Shown in pieces: positions 58,086-64,000 of a stretch of DNA of 64,000 bases. Source of the DNA: Flavobacterium nitratireducens (GTDB lineage: Bacteria; Bacteroidota; Bacteroidia; Flavobacteriales; Flavobacteriaceae); assembly GCF_029625335.1 (NCBI RefSeq), contig NZ_CP121111.1, positions 1,612,001 through 1,676,000 on the forward strand. Direction: 5' to 3'. A program made the translations under genes and the position numbers. The stretch's first letter is position 1, and the number at the start of each line of letters is the position of its first letter. Under the pieces are notes generated by a model. The model searched no databases. It saw only the letters and a program-made list of their open reading frames with translations, and had not been told where the DNA came from.

Positions 58086-58349
58086 ATGGAAAAAGTATGG
58101 AAATCAAGCAAAGTAATTGCTTTTGTTTTAAGTTTGACTGCATTTGTTTATGTAGGCTATTTGATAAGTCAAAAAGGACGTTATCAACCAATATCTAATG
58201 CTGTTCCCACCGCTGTTATTGATACCCAGACAGGAATAATTTATATTCATGACTCAAGTGAGGGCAAGGACACATACTATAAATATGATTCACAAAATCA
58301 ATCAATGAAAATAAAAACAATAGAAACCGACACTTTATTAGCAGAGTAG
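58086..58349 (+). CDS. Small single-pass membrane protein
   Basis: 87 aa with one hydrophobic segment (VIAFVLSLTAFVYVGYLI) and an exposed C-terminal part (TAVIDTQTGIIYIHDSSEGK). 18 bp after the lipoprotein gene. Function unknown. Confidence 0.62.
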   Translation: MEKVWKSSKVIAFVLSLTAFVYVGYLISQKGRYQPISNAVPTAVIDTQTGIIYIHDSSEGKDTYYKYDSQNQSMKIKTIETDTLLAE

Positions 58350-58407
58350 GAATCATATTTAAATATTCTAAAAAGACCAACATATTTTAACAATTAAATC
58401 AACAAAA

Positions 58408-58974
58408 TTGAATACATCTTGTTTCATAATAAAAAAATCAACGTTACTTGAAACCTTAAAAGAAATTTCAAAAGTTTTAGGAAAAAGTCCTCAATGGAGA
58501 AAATCTACTGTTTTAGAAATAACCATAACGAACGGAAAACTAACATTAGTAATTCCAGGAACAATATATATATTAGATTGCGAGACAAAAAATACCGTTA
58601 AGGCAACAATAGGCTTATTGTACTTCCTCGACATCATTAAGTCACAAAAAGAAACTTCGATAGAGTGTAAGTTTACAGAAAACACACTGACAATAAAAAG
58701 TCTGTCTATAGAAGTGGAAACAACTTTTTTCGAAACAGATAAAATACTAAGAAGTATTAAAATGCCTATAAATTATTCAGACTGGCATTTACTTAGATTA
58801 GAGAAAGAAGGTTTTACTGAAGAAGAGATAAAATTCAACAAATTGAGTTATCAAGTTTATGGAGCAAAAATAACTTTAAAGTCAAATATTAGAAAAACAA
58901 TTGACTTGCTTAAAATTTATGGGGTAAACAAAAAAGACATTGAAGAAATTATAAACAAAAAATTAAAATTATGA
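58408..58974 (+). CDS. Hypothetical protein, N-terminal half resembles a DNA sliding-clamp domain
   Basis: 188 aa from a TTG start. Residues ~5-115 follow the DnaN domain pattern: FIIKKSTLLETLKEISKVL (helix), VLEITITNGKLTLVIPG (strands), ATIGLLYFLDIIKSQKETSI (second helix), CKFTENTLTIKS and LSIEVETTFFE. DnaN monomers have three such domains; here there is one, followed by a helical C-terminus (SNIRKTIDLLKIYGVNKKD). A clamp-like or clamp-mimicking role is inference from pattern only. Last gene before the right-end repeats. Confidence 0.55.
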   Translation: MNTSCFIIKKSTLLETLKEISKVLGKSPQWRKSTVLEITITNGKLTLVIPGTIYILDCETKNTVKATIGLLYFLDIIKSQKETSIECKFTENTLTIKSLSIEVETTFFETDKILRSIKMPINYSDWHLLRLEKEGFTEEEIKFNKLSYQVYGAKITLKSNIRKTIDLLKIYGVNKKDIEEIINKKLKL

Positions 58975-58977
58975 CGC

Positions 58978-58999
58978 CGTTGGGCAACGGTTGGGCAAG
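58978..58999 (+). repeat. Paired 11-bp repeats (CGTTTGGGCAA, CGGTTGGGCAA), right end
   Basis: Match the left pair except for one base. 53 bp inside attR and in the same orientation as the left pair. Confidence 0.75.
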
Positions 59000-59010
59000 T
59001 TTTAAAAACA

Positions 59011-59050
59011 AAAAATGCAACAATCTAAAAATAAGATAGTTGCATTTTAA
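59011..59050 (-). terminator. Replacement terminator for tRNA-Leu supplied by the element
   Basis: AAAATGCAAC (59013-59022) pairs with GTTGCATTTT (59040-59049). On the minus strand it lies just behind tRNA-Leu and is followed by TTTTTT. Confidence 0.72.
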
Positions 59051-59052
59051 AA

Positions 59053-59084
59053 GTGCGGATAATAGGACTCGAACCTACACGCCT
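59053..59084 (+). repeat. attR: tRNA-Leu 3' end in the intact gene
   Basis: 32 bp identical to attL; forms the 3' third of the functional tRNA. Confidence 0.92.
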
Positions 59085-59135
59085 TGCGGCACCAGATCCT
59101 AAGTCTGGCACGTCTACCAATTTCGCCATATCCGC
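59054..59135 (-). tRNA. tRNA-Leu (UAG)
   Basis: 82-nt class II cloverleaf on the minus strand. Acceptor GCGGATA pairs with TATCCGC, anticodon loop CTTAGGA within CCAGA/TCTGG, long variable arm, T-arm GTAGGTTCGAGTCCTAT. CCA not encoded. Its 3' end is the element's attachment site. Confidence 0.95.
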
Positions 59136-59146
59136 GATTGTGGGTG

Positions 59147-59177
59147 CAAATATAAGGATACTTTCCAATATTCAAAG
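59147..59177 (-). promoter_or_regulatory. Promoter of tRNA-Leu
   Basis: On the minus strand CTTTG, 18-19 bp, TATATTTG (59147-59154), 11 bp before the tRNA. Confidence 0.7.
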
Positions 59178-59212
59178 CAAAAAAATTAAAAAAATTATTA
59201 TTCTGTTTTTTG

Positions 59213-59220
59213 TACTTTTG
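59213..59220 (+). promoter_or_regulatory. -7 box (TACTTTTG) of the M20 dipeptidase
   Basis: Matches TAnnTTTG, 26 bp before the ATG. Confidence 0.5.
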
Positions 59221-59246
59221 AAAGCACTCAAACTTATGTTTCATAA

Positions 59247-60635
59247 ATGAAAAATATAAAGAATTACATACAAAACAACAAAGAGCGTTTTATAAACGAA
59301 CTTATCGATTTATTAAAAATCCCTTCTGTGAGTGCTGACTCCGCTTATAATCAAGACGTTATAGACACTTCCGAAGCAGTAAAGCTAAGTCTTGAAAAGG
59401 CAGGTTGCGACAAGGTAGAAATTTGTGAAACAGATGGTTACCCAATTGTTTATGGCGAAAAAATTATCGACCCTAATTTACCAACTGTCTTAGTTTACGG
59501 CCATTACGATGTACAACCGCCTGATCCAATCGAATTATGGACTTCTCCCCCATTTGAACCCGTAATCAAAAAAACCGAACTTCACCCAGAGGGCGCTATC
59601 TTTGCCCGCGGCGCTTGTGATGACAAAGGACAAATGTACATGCATGTAAAAGCCTTAGAATACATGGTTGCCAACAATTGTTTGCCTTGCAATGTAAAAT
59701 TTATGATTGAAGGGGAAGAAGAAGTAGGTAGCGTAAACCTAAAAAGCTATGTAGAAAACAACCGAGAAAAACTTAAAAACGATGTCATCCTAATTTCTGA
59801 TACAGGAATGATTTCGAACCAACAACCATCCATCACAACAGGTTTGCGTGGTTTGAGCTATGTAGAAGTAGAAGTTACAGGTCCTAACCGCGACTTGCAC
59901 TCCGGATTGTACGGCGGAGCAGTTGCCAATCCTATCAATATCTTAAGCAAAATGATTGCTTCGCTTCACGACGAGAACAATCACATTACCATTCCTGGTT
60001 TTTACGACAAGGTAGAAGAATTATCTGCAGAGGAGAGAGCCGAAATGGCCAAAGCTCCTTTTAGCTTAGAAGAATACAAAAAAGCACTCGATTTAAAAGA
60101 GGTTTACGGAGAAACTGGCTATGTTACTAACGAACGCAATTCGATTCGCCCAACACTGGATGTCAATGGAATTTGGGGTGGTTACACTGGCGAAGGAGCA
60201 AAAACCGTAATTCCATCTAAGGCTTACGCCAAAATATCGATGCGTTTAGTTCCTAACCAAGACTGGGAGGAAATCACCGAATTATTCACCAAACACTTCA
60301 CAGCCATTGCGCCTAAGGCAGTTACCGTCAAAGTAACGCCTCATCATGGAGGTCAGGGTTACGTAACCCCTATTGACAGCATTGGTTACAAAGCGGCCAA
60401 CATGGCTTACACCGAAACTTTTGGGGTTCCAGCTGTACCTGTAAGAGGCGGAGGAAGTATTCCAATCGTAGCCCTTTTTGAAAAAGAATTAAAAAGCAAA
60501 ATCATTTTAATGGGATTTGGTTTAGACAGCGATGCCATCCACTCTCCTAACGAACATTTTGGGATTTTCAATTACCTAAAAGGAATCGAAACCATCCCGT
60601 TGTTCTATAAAAACTTTGTGGAGTTATCGAAGTAA
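59247..60635 (+). CDS. M20-family dipeptidase
   Basis: 462 aa di-zinc peptidase. Metal ligands: His in VYGHYDVQPPDP, Asp in RGACDDKGQM, Glu-Glu in MIEGEEEVGS, Asp in ILISDTGM and His near the C-terminus (DAIHSPNEHFG). A dimerisation lid domain lies in between (GPNRDLHSGLYGGAVANP). Close to carnosinase-like dipeptidases. No signal peptide, so cytoplasmic. Confidence 0.94.
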   Translation: MKNIKNYIQNNKERFINELIDLLKIPSVSADSAYNQDVIDTSEAVKLSLEKAGCDKVEICETDGYPIVYGEKIIDPNLPTVLVYGHYDVQPPDPIELWTSPPFEPVIKKTELHPEGAIFARGACDDKGQMYMHVKALEYMVANNCLPCNVKFMIEGEEEVGSVNLKSYVENNREKLKNDVILISDTGMISNQQPSITTGLRGLSYVEVEVTGPNRDLHSGLYGGAVANPINILSKMIASLHDENNHITIPGFYDKVEELSAEERAEMAKAPFSLEEYKKALDLKEVYGETGYVTNERNSIRPTLDVNGIWGGYTGEGAKTVIPSKAYAKISMRLVPNQDWEEITELFTKHFTAIAPKAVTVKVTPHHGGQGYVTPIDSIGYKAANMAYTETFGVPAVPVRGGGSIPIVALFEKELKSKIILMGFGLDSDAIHSPNEHFGIFNYLKGIETIPLFYKNFVELSK

Positions 60636-60689
60636 TTTTAACCGCAAAGGCTGCAAAGTTCTTCACAAAGCTCCCTAAGTTTAAAAAAC

Positions 60690-60735
60690 TAAATCCGTTT
60701 ACTCTTAAAAAAGAATAAACGGATTTTTTATTTTT
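60690..60735 (+). terminator. Terminator after the dipeptidase
   Basis: AAATCCGTTTA and TAAACGGATTT stem with a 14-nt loop and T-rich tail. Confidence 0.88.
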
Positions 60736-60806
60736 TCTACAACTATTATGCAATGATTTTTTTGTTAAAATTGCAAAGCTTTTAACCAATAGTAAAAAAA
60801 TCAATC

Positions 60807-61861
60807 ATGTCTACAAGCAAAAACATAATAAAGCTTATACTTCTATTTTCAATCCTGATAAATACTCAACAAGTAGAAGCACAAACCAATGACCTAATCT
60901 AAAATATGGCTGGCATAGATGTAAAACCCACTTTCCCGGGTGGCATAGATGCTTTCTATCAATTTATTGGAAAAAACTTCAAAACTCCAAAGGTTGAGGG
61001 ATTACAAGGAAAAGTATACGCAACCTTTGTTATCGAAAAGGACGGATCGATAATAGATATAAAAGTTTTAAGAGACATCGGTTACGGAACAGGTGAAGAA
61101 GCTGTTCGCGTACTTAAAGAATGTCCAAAATGGAATCCTGATATCCAAAACGAAAAAGCCGTTAGAGTATTATATTCATTGCCGATATCAATCATTACAC
61201 AAAAAGGCACCCCCGAAAATCAGCAAATTATTGAAAAACTAGTTAAGGATACACAGCCTACTTTTATCGGTGGTAGAGACAAACTAAAAGAATACCTAAA
61301 ACAAAATTTTAAAATACCACAAGGTTGTCCAAAAGGAAATGTTTTCACTTCTTTTGTGGTTGAAGAAGACGGCTCTTTATCAGAAATAAAAATTTTAAAA
61401 GACATGTGATTCGGTACCGGCGAAGAAGCAATGCGAGTATTAAAAGAATCTCCTAAATGGAATCCAGCCACACGTAACGGAAAGCCAATTAGAGTTACAC
61501 ATACTTTAGCAATAAATACAAATACAATAGAGGATCCAAAAGACAATATATATACTACTGTTGAAGTTTTTGAAAAACCTGTCTACCGTGGTGGAATGGA
61601 TAATTTTTATTCGGACGTTGCTAAAACTTACAAGTTACCAGAAAAAAAGGCCTTAAAGGAAGAATTTACATTGAATTCATAATTGAAACTGACGGCAGTT
61701 TGACCAATGCGAGAATATTAAAAGATATTGGTTATGGTACAGGTGAAGAAGCAATAAGATGCGTAACGCAACTTAAAAATTGGATTCCAGGCAAACTAGA
61801 AGATGGCACTCCTGTTCGCACAACCTATAGCCTTCCAATTACAGTTGTTACAGGAAATTAA
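60807..61861 (+). pseudogene. Periplasmic protein with three TonB_C-like repeats, broken at three places
   Basis: Signal peptide (MSTSKNIIKLILLFSILI) then an in-frame TAA at 60900. Three ~95-residue TonB C-terminal-type repeats follow: KPTFPGGIDAFYQFIGKNF, QPTFIGGRDKLKEYLKQNF and KPVYRGGMDNFYSDVAKTY, each with a GTGEEA-RV-KEPW-type helix. A TGA at 61407-61409 interrupts repeat 2 where Gly is expected. A seven-A run at 61642-61648 shifts the frame inside repeat 3; one more base restores LPEKKGLKGRIYIEFII to the end at 61861. With two nonsense codons besides the frameshift, this gene is truly decayed. It lacks a TM anchor, so it was not a classical TonB. Confidence 0.85.
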
Positions 61862-61870
61862 TCAAGTCAT

Positions 61871-63232
61871 TTATTTCAAATAATTATACCCCAAATACGG
61901 CATTGGTTTTTCGGTAAAGCGAATGCCGTATTTTTCTAATGCTGTCAGAACAGGCAAATACACTTCTTTTCGGATAGGAATTTGAACCCCTGTAGTTTTA
62001 ATTTTTCCGTTCAAAATCAATAACGCAGCCATAGCCACAGGTAAACCAACGGTTTTAGCCATGGCAGTATAGGTTTGATCTTGACCTAGGCAAACCATCT
62101 GGGAATCCTTTTGTACTTTTTCGCCATTAATTTCGTAGCCAAATTTATGATACATCACGATCATATCTTTGTCTTCGGGCTGTAGTGTCCAACTGTCATT
62201 CAGGATTTTTTCTAAAATCTGGGCTGGAGTCGCATTTTTAAGTCCGACAAGCTTTTTGTCATTGAACAAATCCAACTCCAATAATTTGTCCCACATGATA
62301 TCGTCTTGGTCAATTTTGAGCAAGAATCGGGTTTTTATTTCCACCGAATCGGTTGGGTGGTACGGCAAAAACGAATTGATAAACTGTCGATAACTCATGT
62401 TTTCGGAATCTTCCATGATATAGGAATCATCCGTCATGCCCAGTTGTACAAACATATTCCAAGCCTTGGAAAAACCTACTCTTCGAATCGTTCCGCGATA
62501 GAGCGTAAGTATATCTTTTAAACCGTAGATATTTCGGTATTTTAAGGAATCTCTGTTGGAATAGGCTTCAAATTTACCGTATCCATCTACTTCCAAAAAT
62601 TCGGTTCGACGAAACAAACTCGTATACGGAATGTATTTATAGGTTCCTTCTTGAATAAATTTGGCCACGCCACCTTGCCCTGCTAAAACCACATTTCGCG
62701 GCGCCCAGGTAAATTTATAATTCCACAAGTTCGTATCGGATTCGGGAGCAACTAATCCACCACAAAAGGATTCAAACAAAAGCATCTTTCCGCCTTGTTC
62801 TCTGATTTCGTCAATGACTTTCATCGCACTCATATGATCGATTCCGGGATCTAAACCCATTTCGTTCATAAAAATGAGTCCGTTTTTTTTGACCTCAGCA
62901 TCTAATTCCTGCATCGCATCACTGACATACGAGGCGGTTACGAGATTTTTCTTGAAAAGAACACAGTCCTTTGCAATTTCAATATGCAAATGTGCCGGCA
63001 ACATCGAAATAACTATATCGGCATGCTGGATGGCTTCTGCTCTCTGTTTTTGATTGTGAATATCTAGTCCAAGTGGTGTCGCATTAGGATGATTATTGGT
63101 TTTCTTTTGAGCCAACTCCAAAGACAAATCGGCAATTTGCAATTGCAATTGTTCTTCTTCCGATTTATCCAATAGATATTGAATCAACGAAGAAGCCGAT
63201 CTTCCTGCACCAATAATTAAAACGACTCTCAT
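61871..63232 (-). CDS. Saccharopine dehydrogenase-like oxidoreductase
   Basis: 453 aa. Rossmann motif LIIGAGRSASSLIQYLL at the N-terminus, then ADIVISMLPAHLHIEIAKDC and MNEMGLDPGIDHMSAMKVID, which are typical of saccharopine dehydrogenases (lysine metabolism). The C-terminal catalytic domain ends EKPMPYLGYNYLK. Likely NAD(P)-dependent. Convergent with the dead TonB_C gene, 9 bp apart. Confidence 0.9.
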   Translation of the reverse strand: MRVVLIIGAGRSASSLIQYLLDKSEEEQLQLQIADLSLELAQKKTNNHPNATPLGLDIHNQKQRAEAIQHADIVISMLPAHLHIEIAKDCVLFKKNLVTASYVSDAMQELDAEVKKNGLIFMNEMGLDPGIDHMSAMKVIDEIREQGGKMLLFESFCGGLVAPESDTNLWNYKFTWAPRNVVLAGQGGVAKFIQEGTYKYIPYTSLFRRTEFLEVDGYGKFEAYSNRDSLKYRNIYGLKDILTLYRGTIRRVGFSKAWNMFVQLGMTDDSYIMEDSENMSYRQFINSFLPYHPTDSVEIKTRFLLKIDQDDIMWDKLLELDLFNDKKLVGLKNATPAQILEKILNDSWTLQPEDKDMIVMYHKFGYEINGEKVQKDSQMVCLGQDQTYTAMAKTVGLPVAMAALLILNGKIKTTGVQIPIRKEVYLPVLTALEKYGIRFTEKPMPYLGYNYLK

Positions 63233-63325
63233 AACTTGAATTTATATTGTAAAAATAGGCAAATGTAGTTGTAGACCCAAATATGAATAACCTATAAAGA
63301 CATCTTTATTTATCATTAATACTAC

Positions 63326-63353
63326 TTTCTTTTTTGCTTGATCAAAAAAGAAA
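63326..63353. repeat. Perfect inverted repeat, 11-bp arms
   Basis: TTTCTTTTTTG, 6-nt loop CTTGAT, CAAAAAAGAAA. Lies in the 403-bp divergent intergenic region before DUF423. Confidence 0.7.
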
Positions 63354-63372
63354 CAAAAAAATCAAGTCTCTA

Positions 63373-63494
63373 CTTCCTCGTCGGTCAAATTAGTTTTCGA
63401 ATGCTAAAAGAAAATAACTCCCCCGAAAGGATTCGGGGTCAAACAGATTTTCTTTTTACGCATTCTTCAAACATTTGACACTCGACTGCGGAAG
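63373..63494. repeat. Long imperfect palindrome (~120 bp) with a perfect inner hairpin
   Basis: Outer arms CTTCC..GTCG and CGACTGCGGAAG, middle arms GTCAAAT and ATTTGAC, GAATGC and GCATTC, AAAAGAAAAT and ATTTTCTTTT, and a core CCCCGAA-AGGA-TTCGGGG at 63421-63438. Resembles a dispersed palindromic repeat or a structured RNA; no gene seen here. Confidence 0.6.
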
Positions 63495-63585
63495 CTAAGG
63501 ACGGCGAAACAATAATCGAATCTTCTTGAATAAAAATTCACAAAACTTTAGCATAAAAGCAGGCAAACTAAACCATTAAAACTTT

Positions 63586-63614
63586 TTGGGTTCGTTAGTT
63601 TTGGAATACTTTTG
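63586..63614 (+). promoter_or_regulatory. Promoter of the DUF423 gene
   Basis: TTG (63586-63588), 18 bp, TACTTTTG (63607-63614); 21 bp to the ATG. Confidence 0.68.
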
Positions 63615-63635
63615 TAGCAACAAAAAATTCACACA

Positions 63636-64000
63636 ATGGATAAAAAAATATATTCTACTGCAGCGCTATTAGGAATGATTGCAATAATTTTAGGTGCTTT
63701 TGGTGCTCATGCCTTAAAAGCCTTATTAACCCCAGAACAGTTAGTTACTTTTGAAACAGGGGTTCGTTACCAAATGTACCACGCCTTATTTTTATTATTC
63801 ATTGGCAACATGAGTAGCCTCTCTTTAAAATCCAAAAAATACATCTACGGCCTTGTGCTTTCGGGAGTTGTTTTATTCTCTGGTTCTATCTATTTATTAG
63901 CTACAAATTCGCTTACCGCCTTTGATTTCAAAATTATAGGATTCGTAACACCAATAGGTGGTTTTTTATTAATCTTATCATGGATTGTCTTATTTATGGA
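63636..64000 (+). CDS. DUF423 membrane protein, 3' end cut by the window
   Basis: About 121 visible residues starting MDKKIYSTAALLGMIAIILG; four hydrophobic segments. FGAHALKALLTPEQLVTFETG and RYQMYHALFLL match the YgdD/DUF423 pattern of small inner membrane proteins of unknown function. The stop lies beyond the window, probably within a few codons. Confidence 0.88.
   Translation, partial: MDKKIYSTAALLGMIAIILGAFGAHALKALLTPEQLVTFETGVRYQMYHALFLLFIGNMSSLSLKSKKYIYGLVLSGVVLFSGSIYLLATNSLTAFDFKIIGFVTPIGGFLLILSWIVLFM

Larger units (their letters stand above)
52062..59084 (+). mobile_element. ~7-kb integrative element in the 3' end of tRNA-Leu(UAG)
   Basis: Bounded by identical 32-bp repeats (52062-52093 and 59053-59084); unit length 6,991 bp. 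Contents in order: attL, paired 11-bp repeats, tyrosine integrase, HigBA-like pair, an open 450-bp region, two unknown genes, a helix-turn-helix protein, a 40-aa ORF, a gpII-like replication protein, a lipoprotein, a small membrane protein, a clamp-like protein, paired repeats, a terminator, and attR inside tRNA-Leu. All genes point the same way. There are no capsid, relaxase, T4SS or portal genes, so it is neither a complete prophage nor a conjugative element. A rolling-circle-type mobilisable island or satellite is the best description. Confidence 0.9.

Noticed and set aside
52062..59084. Prophage or integrative conjugative element
   Set aside because: No capsid, portal, terminase, relaxase or T4SS genes, and the size is only 7 kb.
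59047..59244. 65-codon frame on the minus strand across tRNA-Leu
   Set aside because: It covers the tRNA and its promoter, which fully explain the sequence.

Overview
The window looks like a chromosome segment from a Bacteroidota bacterium of the family Flavobacteriaceae, most likely Flavobacterium or a close relative. The evidence is low GC, few Shine-Dalgarno sequences, promoters with the Bacteroidota -7 box TAnnTTTG, a SusC/SusD pair, a mevalonate pathway and GYDIA-type GHMP kinase. This assignment rests on gene content only; no database was searched.

Layout. 1-8.6 kb: end of rodA, a secreted nuclease, a C-terminal processing protease, surE, lpxB, an NlpC/P60 lipoprotein and comEC. 8.6-14.6 kb: a frameshifted thioredoxin and a peptide-use cluster (two POT transporters and a frameshifted DPP4 peptidase). 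14.7-17 kb: HMG-CoA reductase and a GHMP kinase. 17-23.4 kb: an envelope operon on the minus strand (coaX, FadL-like porin, lptC, small membrane protein, CNNM/CBS protein, PpiD-like isomerase). 23.4-27.4 kb: tRNA-Phe, an IS1-like remnant, then a sensor kinase that has lost its expected transporter domain, its response regulator and acs. 27.5-37.2 kb: GH13 enzyme, GDPD, flavoprotein, small genes, then mvaD, mevalonate kinase, a UbiA prenyltransferase and a frameshifted pseudouridine synthase. 37.4-51.6 kb: a complete transposase beside a decaying polysaccharide utilisation locus (GH36 remnant, GH2 beta-galactosidase, susD, susC, truncated GntR regulator, truncated GH105, GH106), probably for a rhamnose- and galactose-containing polymer such as pectin. 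52.06-59.08 kb: an integrated element of about 7 kb. 59-64 kb: tRNA-Leu, an M20 dipeptidase, a dead triple TonB_C gene, a saccharopine dehydrogenase-like gene and the start of a DUF423 gene.

The most interesting region is the 6,991-bp element. It is bounded by 32-bp perfect direct repeats made from the 3' end of tRNA-Leu(UAG). It carries a tyrosine recombinase just inside attL, paired 11-bp repeats near both ends, a HigBA-like toxin-antitoxin pair, a helix-turn-helix protein, a filamentous-phage gpII-like replication protein, small unknown genes, and a 188-aa protein whose first half reads like one domain of a DNA sliding clamp. A 12-bp motif is shared upstream of the integrase and rep genes. 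The tRNA's old terminator has been left 7 kb away, and the element supplies a new one. No capsid or conjugation genes are visible.

A second theme is gene decay. Five otherwise conserved genes (thioredoxin, DPP4, CNNM/CBS protein, pseudouridine synthase, triple TonB_C protein) are broken by one missing base in a 7-nt homopolymer, and the IS1 remnant is broken in a 6-nt run. In every case the zero frame reads a -1 slippery heptamer. Sequencing or assembly error, real decay, and frameshift or slippage rescue all remain possible.
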